NCBI RefSeq assembly: GCF_001659605.2
Contig: NC_035164.2
Span: 3,737,870 to 3,801,869 of the forward strand
From: Manihot esculenta
Lineage: Eukaryota; Streptophyta; Magnoliopsida; Malpighiales; Euphorbiaceae
Length of the DNA stretch: 64,000 bases
Direction: 5' to 3'
Each line of letters opens with the position of its first letter. Position 1 is the stretch's first letter. The notes under the pieces were generated by a model. That model was not told where the DNA came from, made no database searches, and saw nothing but the letters and a program-made list of their open reading frames with translations. Shown here in pieces: positions 56,980-64,000 of this stretch. Made by a program: the position numbers and the translations under genes.

Positions 56980-58202
56980 TAAACTGATATCGTAATGTCT
57001 CATGTTGAAGATAAAGAGCGTGTGTATATCTATCTTACGTACTGTAATAAGATAAGAAATAATTAGGTAATTTTAATATCTAAATTTTTATAGAAGACTG
57101 AATGATCACACTTATTTTTTTTCAATCCAAATTTTCAAACAATTTCACTGAATTTGCCAAATCATGACACGAAAACTCTATTTCAAACTATATAAGGATT
57201 TTTTTCAAATGGCAGACTTGTTCATACGTATAAAAAAAAATTGAAAAAACTTAATCTTTAAGGTGTTTTTGGGGATTATGAAAGCTAAAGTGGAAATCTT
57301 TTTCTTCCACCTTATTTTCTTTTGTGGAAACTTATAGATACTGGTGGTTGGTCAAAAGCAGAGTGCTCATAGTGATGAGAATTGTTGAAATGATTAAGAA
57401 AATATACATGGTGAGAGAGCATCTGAGCATGAGTCACTTTCTTTGATTGTTGCTTCTGCAAATGAAAAAGTTTGATTTAGCTCTCTATGAAGTGATACTT
57501 GGAATTAACCCATTGCATGATCGGCTTTAAAAGATTGAGAAAGTGGGATATCACCATTTTCCAAAAATTCATTAAAAAAAAAAAAAAAGTGATCAATAGC
57601 TTTCCAAGAAATGATGTCAGCGATCAGATCAAATTCTTTGTTGATAAGATAAGTTGTTTATATGATATAGTTTCCTTTTTTATTTCTTCTTCTCCAACTC
57701 TCTCCCTAGAAGTGCATGCCTTGAAAGGAAGTGACCATCCAACAACCTGAAATGTCACTGTTATAGATAGTCTGCTAAGAAAATGCACATAAATTGACTC
57801 GGATTTTTAGATATAATTTTCATACCTTTAATTATGATTGAATTTAAAATTTCTCGATTATAACTCGAAATAATATTTTGTGAGATTTGTGATAATAGCA
57901 AAAATACAAATAAAATATATTAAATTTCAATTTTTATCCAAAATTATAGAATTATAATTAAAAAGTTCAATAAAGTCATTAAATTTCAGTCTTATGAATT
58001 ACCATCTACTTAGTTTATTTAATTTTATTTGAACTTATTTAGCTTTTTAATAATAATTTAGAGGTAAATTTAAATAAAAAATAAAATTTAATATCTTTTT
58101 ATTGTGTTATTAGATAAGAGGCAAATTTAGTCTTTTTATCTATTTTTCTTATATAATAGTGAAATTCTATTTCTGTCTTGCTTTTAAACATAGATATTAT
58201 TA
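56980..58202. other. Intergenic sequence, no gene seen
   Basis: AT-rich, with a short A run at 57572-57587. An open frame at 57499-57750 has no recognisable domain. Confidence 0.5.
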
Positions 58203-58625
58203 GGGATGAGCCGTATTCGGTTCAAATTGAAAACATCAATCGAATTCAATTAATTTAAAAATTCATTTGGTTTTTTATACATTTCGGTTCAATTTGATTT
58301 TTAATTTTAAAAATTACAGTTATTTCGATTCGATTTAATTTTGATAAAAAAAATTAAAAAAATTGAATCAAATCGATTAGTGATAATAATATATTATTTT
58401 TAATAATATAGAGAGATTAGATCATATTAAGGTTAAAATATTTCAATTAAATTTAAAATACTAAAAATAAAGGATAAAAAATTAAAAATTTATTAAAAAT
58501 TTAAACCGATTAAATTGAATTGAATCAAACCGAATCAGATCAAATCAATTTGATTTAATTTATTTAATTTTTAATTTATTCGATTTGATTTAATTTTAAA
58601 TTAAACTGACCGAATTTCTACCGTA
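58203..58625. repeat. AT-rich MITE-like repeat, inverted copy
   Basis: Begins agggatgagccgtattcggt and is broadly the reverse complement of 49866-50330 (ttcggttcaatttg, then aatataatatt-type middle). This start is typical of a small repeat family common in plant genomes. Class not certain. Confidence 0.5.
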
Positions 58626-59547
58626 AATACCATAGTAAAATCACATTAAATCTATACTTTTTTTCTCCTATATTGTGATTGTTGAATATGATTCTGGGTA
58701 TTATTACTTTTGAGATGTGGTGATGATTTAATTAGAGTACTAAAAAGAGATAAATCCACCCATCTCTATCTGAATTCTGAAGAAGATTGGCTGAGGAATC
58801 CACCACGTCTAATCGCATTAAAGTAATAGCAATTTTTGAAGATAAGGTGATATATAGTTACATCATCTTCTGGTGGGGAAGTCTTCCACATTGAATGGCT
58901 ATTGCAAATTTAAAATGATAAAAAGGTGACTAAAATTCTATCATGGAAGAACAAGTGTATGGTGATTTTGTGTGCATGGCAACTTGCAGGGAAGATTCAA
59001 GATTGAAGATTGAAGTTGAGAGACATGATTTTGCTATAATGGATTTTATGCTATGTCACCAAATTCACTTTCTTCCTGTTGTTGCTTCTTTATGACATAG
59101 GCACACATGCCATTCATTCAGACTCTACATAACAATTTAAGCAGCGTCATCATAATTTATACATTACTATTTAAATATAAGTCTATCTTGCATTCAGATG
59201 TCATAGACTTAAATAATCGAAAAATTAAATATTATATTTGTTAAACTTACGGTATATTTATTTTGAGACAAAATGACGATATGGAATAAATTAATTTTAA
59301 ATTTTACAGTAGATTTGAATCGATTTTAATTTTTGTTATTGTTGACTTTTTCAAAAAGAAAATTTTGAGATGCATAATTTTTAAAATGTGTGAGCAGAGC
59401 ATGCATGTCACAAAATTAAAATTATATTTTCTATTTTTATATTTTAAAAATTTAAATTATTTACTATCATAACAAATAAAAAATAATCAATAAGGTTAAG
59501 TAATTTTTAAAATTAAATAAAGATTAAATTTTAATTTATTCTAATTA
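58626..59547. other. Intergenic sequence, no gene seen
   Basis: AT-rich with no frame or element that I can defend. Confidence 0.5.
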
Positions 59548-59556
59548 AAAATTATT

Positions 59557-60013
59557 GAGAAAATTACTTTTTAGTCCCTGAAGTTTAACATAATTAACAC
59601 TTCTGTCCCTCTATTTTGGCGACCCAACACTTAAATCCCTCACTTTCTCTTCCGTCCAAATTCGTAGTCCTTCCGTCCATTTAAACCGTTTGGTCAAAGA
59701 GTCAAATGTAAGATGTGATAATTTTTTTCAAAAATACCCTTTTTTCAATGTGAAATTTCAGAAGAAGAAGAAGAAGAAGAAAAAGAAGAAGAAAAAGAAG
59801 AAGAAGAAGCTGCAGAAAGAGTAGGAAGAAGAAGAAGAAGAAGAAGAAGAGGGTTAATTTTGTCAATTCACGTGTCCCAAACGGCTATTTTGGATGGAAG
59901 GACTACGAATTTGGACAGAAAAAAAAGTAAGGGACTTAAGTGTTGGGTCGCCAAAATAGAAGAACAGAAGTGTTAATTACGTTAAACCTCAGGGACTAAA
60001 AAGTAATTTTCCT
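59557..60013. mobile_element. MITE with long terminal inverted repeats and 9-bp target duplication
   Basis: 457 bp flanked by aaaattatt (59548-59556 and 60014-60022). The ends are inverted copies over about 140 bp: aaaattactttttagtccct on the left, and its complement on the right. Shared inner phrases include ggcgacccaacacttaa and ccaaattcgtagtccttcc. There is no coding sequence. The 9-bp duplication and long inverted repeats fit a Mutator-type miniature element. The centre holds an imperfect GAA tract. Confidence 0.8.
59761..59850 (+). repeat. GAA microsatellite inside the MITE
   Basis: An imperfect run of gaa units with aaa interruptions, broken by gctgcagaaagagtagg. It lies in the loop between the inverted repeats. 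Confidence 0.9.
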
Positions 60014-60022
60014 AAAATTATT

Positions 60023-61085
60023 TTTAAATACTATTTCAGCATTACTAATGTTGGAAATAAAAGTCTTTTTTTAAATGAAGTGAAAATAAATGATTATTTT
60101 TTATCACAAAATTTTAGTTGAAAAATACACCAAATTATAGAATAATTTTTTAATTATTTGATAAATTCTTTTTAGTAATATATAAAATTTTGAAAGTATA
60201 ATATTATTGTAATTATTATATTGTTACATTTTTATGAAAAAATTGAAGAAAATAATTAATAATTATCTAAAAATAAGAATTTAATCAAAATTTTAATAGG
60301 CACACAGCTAAATAATATTTCAATACAAAATCAAATTATATTTAGGATAATCAATTAAAATTTGACGTCATTAATAAACCCTTATAATATAATTTCAAAA
60401 TTTAAATATAAAAATGTCTTCCTTTTCTGCACTTTTAAAATTTTATTGATGTCCTTATATATAAATTTTATTAATATATTTTATTTTTAAATTAAAGTTA
60501 AATAATGAAAAATAAATTATATGTTTAAAAAATATTTTTTATCTGTAAAAAAATATTTTATGCAGAAATTTGTTATAATTTTGATTGGATTATGTGAATA
60601 TTTTTAAAAAATTATGATCATTAATAAAAAAAATATTAAGTGAAAGAATAATTCCACAATTCAAAATATATAATTAATGATTTACATTACTTGGAAGGAG
60701 GGGAGTAAAATAAATTTTTTTAAATATAATTTTATAAAGTAAGGTTTTTCAAAATTTGTGAAAATTAATAATTTTTTATTATTTTAGATAAAAAACATAT
60801 TTTTAAAATATTTGAAAATTTTTAAAAAATATATTTTCAGATCTCCAAAAATCTCAATTTAAAATATTATATCCGTTCAAACACATATTTAAATATTTAA
60901 ATCTTTCGTTATTTTAAAAATGTCTAGAAATTCCATTTAAATTTTTATAATAAGAAAAAAAAAATTTTAGACGGACCGGATCGGGCCGGTTTATGTACTA
61001 AGGTTTCAAAAAAAGGTTGGTTCCATTTTCCTAAGCTTTCTTTATGGGCTTGTCTTTTAGTTGGGTTGGGCTTAATTTAAAGGAA
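60023..61085. other. AT-rich intergenic sequence
   Basis: No gene seen. 60440-60560 carries a copy of the repeat found near 780-920 and 1020-1170 (ttatatataaattttatt, then aattaaagttaaataatg). Confidence 0.5.
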
Positions 61086-63050
61086 TAATTAGCTAATTAA
61101 AAAATATGATTAAAGTGTATGAATGCATGGAATGGGATTTCCTTCGTCATATGTTAAAATGTTTTGGTTTTCATCCGAAATGGATCGGTTGGATTCTACC
61201 ATGTGTAACTATGATGTCCTACTCTATTTAGATTAACGGCCATGGTTCTGGTTTTATTGTACCTTCTAGAGGGTTGAGACAAGGGGATTCACTCTTCCCC
61301 TATCTCTTTCTTTTTTGAATTGAAGGGCTGTCCTTTGCCATTAGGAGATCAAGTTTATGAGACTTGGTAGTTTCCAAGCATGGTCCTTCGATGTCTTACT
61401 TGTTGTTTGTCGATAACTCAATCTTTTTCTCTAATGCCTCTTTGGAAGAAGCTATGATAATTAAGCAAACCCTCGAGCAATATCCAAATGCAAGCGAGTA
61501 ATCAGTTAACCTTAATAAGTCCGCTCTTATCTTTAGCCCCAACACTCTTATGAATATTAAGCAGTAGGTAGCTTCTATCTTGTCTACTACTAACATCGAT
61601 TCTCATAACTGGTTCCTTGGTTTGCCTTTTGATATCTCTCGATCTAAGAAGCAAACTTTTAATTTCCTAATGGAAAGGATGGATGGTAAACTTTCAAGAT
61701 GGAAGCAAAAGCTCTTATCAAAGAGAGAAAAAGCAATTCTTATCAAAGTCGTCTATTCTGCTATCCCAGTTTATGTTATGGCGTGTTTCCACTTTCCTTC
61801 TTTTATTTGTCAAGAAATGAATAGTCGAATGTCTAATTTTTTCTGGGGACAATTGAAGGAAGAGAGGAGAATCCACTACTCCTGGTCCCATATGTGTGAA
61901 TCAAAATTGAATGGAGGGCTTGGTTTTAGAGATATGAAATACTTTAACAGAGCATTACTAACTAAACAAGGATGGCGTCTTATTTCTGAGCCTTAGTCGC
62001 TATTAGCAAAGGTCTTCAAAGGGAAATATTTTCCTTGCTCATCCTTCTTACATGCTTCTCAAGGTAGTCAATCTTCATGGGTTTGCAAAGTCTTTTCTGG
62101 GGTAGGGAGTTGTTGTCTTTTGGTTTACATTGGCATGTGGATGATGGTTCTTCTATTTTTTGTAAGGAGGATATTTGAGTACTGAGTCTTTTCCCCGGTC
62201 ACCTCGACCTATCCAAGGTCATAATTTTGGGATTTACACACTTCGAGAAAAAACTTTGATCACCAAGATATTCAGCATATTTTGTCCATCCTTGTTAGCA
62301 TGTTTTTAATGGAGGATTTTTTGGCTTAACATTGGGACAAGAGCGGGCACTGTTCAGTAAAAACAGGATATCATCTGGCATGCTCTCTCCTTAAGCGAAA
62401 TAATGCTCCTCGGCATAGCAATATGAGCCCAAACTCTCAAATGGTAGATATATGTTTTTGGAAGAATCTCTAGAAGATGGAGTTGCCAAGTAAAATTAAA
62501 ATATTTTTGTGAAATTTATTTTTAGAGAGACTTCCATGCAACTTGCTGATTCATAGACGGCTACCCGACAAGTCACCTGAATGTATTTTCTGTGGAGCAA
62601 ATAAATCACTCTTTCATCTATTTTTTGAATGTCATCATGCGGTTGCTAACTTTTCGCCTGCGATCCTCTCTTTTACCTTCTCAGCATATGAAGGATTGCT
62701 GATTTGCTCTTCAGAAACAATTAATTAAGTAATCACATTGAAGGATACCAGCTCTTAACTTGGGGTGTTTTTATGTTCTAGCATATTTGGAAGGATAGTA
62801 ACTCTTAGATTTTTCGTAACTTTTAGTCTCATTTTAATTGTTGCTATCAAACATCATGAAGAATTTTTAGAGGCTACTAGTATTGTCTCCTTGACCGATC
62901 CACCGCTTTCCACGTCCTCTTGAAATTGGGCTCCTCTTCCTTACCCCATACTTAAACTCAATGACGATATTGCGATTTAGGCCTGAATAATAAGGGTGCT
63001 TCTGCGGTGTTAATGAGAAATCATCTCGAATATTTGTTGGATCGGTGAGA
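61086..63050 (+). pseudogene. Decayed L1-like LINE, RT to RNase H
   Basis: Begins inside the RT (near 61108, VYECMEWDFLRHMLKCFGF). It has GLRQGDSLFPYLF near 61274, a palm region reading LLFVDNSIFF near 61403 (FADD expected) and [17 protein letters not shown] near 61619. An open stretch follows to 61996 ([32 protein letters not shown]). A zinc-finger-RVT-like segment near 62525-62660 (LPDKSPECIFCGANKSLFHL) and an RNase H-like piece near 62980 (NNKGASAVLMRNHLE) end it. Many stops and shifts are present, and the first ORF and 5' half are missing. Confidence 0.85.
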
Positions 63051-63780
63051 AAATTGAAAGAAATATTTTTTAATATATACTTAACACGATGAGTGTCGAA
63101 TAAATATTTCTTTTTATTTTCTATTTTCTTAATATATACTTAACACTATGAGTCTCGAATTTATTTTTTTTTATTTTAATAATATGTCAACAAATTATTT
63201 CTTTTTATTTTCTTAATTATTATTTATTTAAAAAATATTAAATTTTATTATATATTAAAAAATATTTACAAAAACTTAAACATTACATAAAATTAATACT
63301 ATATAGTTTATTTATTATTATATTATAAAAATAAAATAATAAAACATTATTACAGATGAAAAATTTTCAATAATAAATTTATTATATTTATAAAAAATTA
63401 TTTTTTTTATTTTCTTAATTACTATTTATTTTAAAAATTTTTAATTTTATTATATATTAAACAATATTTACAATAACTTAAATACAAAATTAAATTATTA
63501 TATTTATAACAAAAATTATTGTAACTAAAATATTAACTCATTAAAAAAATTAACTTTTTAATTTATTAAATTTAACTATTTTTAAATTTCTAATATTTAT
63601 ATAACAACTTATATTAACAATATTTTTTCCTTTTATTTTTTGCTTTTATTTCTAATAATAATTTCTAATAATTATATAACAACTTCTATTTTTTTATTAA
63701 AATTTAATATTTCATTTTTTACTTTTATTTTTTATATATTAAGTGAGAAAATTACATATGCATATTAAAAAAAAAGTTTA
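63051..63780. repeat. AT-rich sequence with degenerate repeats of about 200 bp
   Basis: Two related blocks begin near 63196 and 63398 (ttttattttcttaatta, then attttattatatattaaa, then caatatttacaataac-type). A shorter duplication (taatatatacttaacac, then atgag, then tcgaat) lies at 63070-63160. No gene seen. Confidence 0.5.
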
Positions 63781-63927
63781 AAGAAAAACTTGATGGAAGG
63801 AGATTATTTGCGCTGGAGATGAAGACTTCCGGCAAATTGTGGAGAGAGAGAAGAGAAGGAACGAAAGAAGCTGCGTAGAGGAGAAGGAGAATAAAAAATT
63901 TTGAAGGGGGAAAGAGAAGAAGAAGAT

Positions 63928-63984
63928 GGAGACTTTGGTTTAAGCCAAAGTCTCCTCCGTACGGGGCTGTGCATTGCCCCGTAC
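63928..63984. other. Two adjacent hairpins
   Basis: 63928-63955 forms an 11-bp perfect stem (ggagactttgg with ccaaagtctcc) and a 6-base loop. 63959-63984 contains a 9-bp stem (gtacggggc with gccccgtac, 63959-63984) and an 8-base loop. The purine-rich 63790-63927 precedes them. They may mark the end of an element that continues beyond the window. Confidence 0.6.
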
Positions 63985-64000
63985 ATGCAAAGCCGCGTGG

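Noticed and set aside
63804..63986. 60-residue open frame on the minus strand at the right edge
   Set aside because: It spans the two hairpins and a purine-rich tract, has a biased serine-rich composition and no recognisable domain. Too weak to call.

Overview
The window looks like an intergenic, repeat-dominated stretch of a flowering-plant (eudicot) nuclear genome. The evidence is a spliced R2R3-MYB gene with short introns, plant-type Ty3/gypsy retrotransposons (chromovirus and Tat lineages), L1-like LINE remnants, a tRNA-derived SINE and AT-rich miniature elements. Nothing is bacterial or viral-episomal. A Euphorbiaceae source (cassava or rubber relatives) is my impression only and was not tested.

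Layout. 1-1350 is AT-rich with small repeats. 1353-4924 is a non-autonomous minus-strand LTR element with a decayed Gag and a large minisatellite. 5747-45353 is one old Tat-lineage Ty3/gypsy element (500-bp LTRs, target duplication attgt) cut open by a nest of five related Tekay-like elements. I name these A to E. A is a solo LTR (12444-43984 overall, TSD acaga) lying in the antisense ORF of the Tat element. B (14114-43188) is a full-length element lying in A. C (19005-30987, TSD acagg) is an apparently intact element lying in the RT region of B. D (26660-28817, TSD actcc) is a solo LTR lying 21 bp inside the 3' LTR of C. E (35143-42431, TSD gtatg) is a reversed non-autonomous element lying in the 3' LTR of B. 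Junctions and target duplications could be read to the base for all of them; that of B has one mismatch.

45360-64000 is AT-rich host sequence. It carries one convincing host gene, a MYB48/MYB59-like transcription factor on the minus strand (48276-49176, three exons). It also holds a SINE with a 9-bp target duplication (52980-53085), two decayed LINEs (about 53190-54210 and 61086-63050), a 464-bp solo LTR related to the Tat element (56511-56974), an inverted-repeat MITE (59557-60013), several AT-rich MITE-like repeats, and two hairpins at the right edge.

How the parts relate. The retroelements encode Gag, protease, reverse transcriptase/RNase H and integrase for their own copying. Only C has an uninterrupted polyprotein, and its first RNase H acidic residue is changed. 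E could only move with proteins supplied by a relative such as C. The LTRs of A to E share TATA boxes, arrays of a GC-rich motif with GCC-box cores, family-specific minisatellites and conserved splice-donor-like sites, so the LTRs are the most structured non-coding sequence here.
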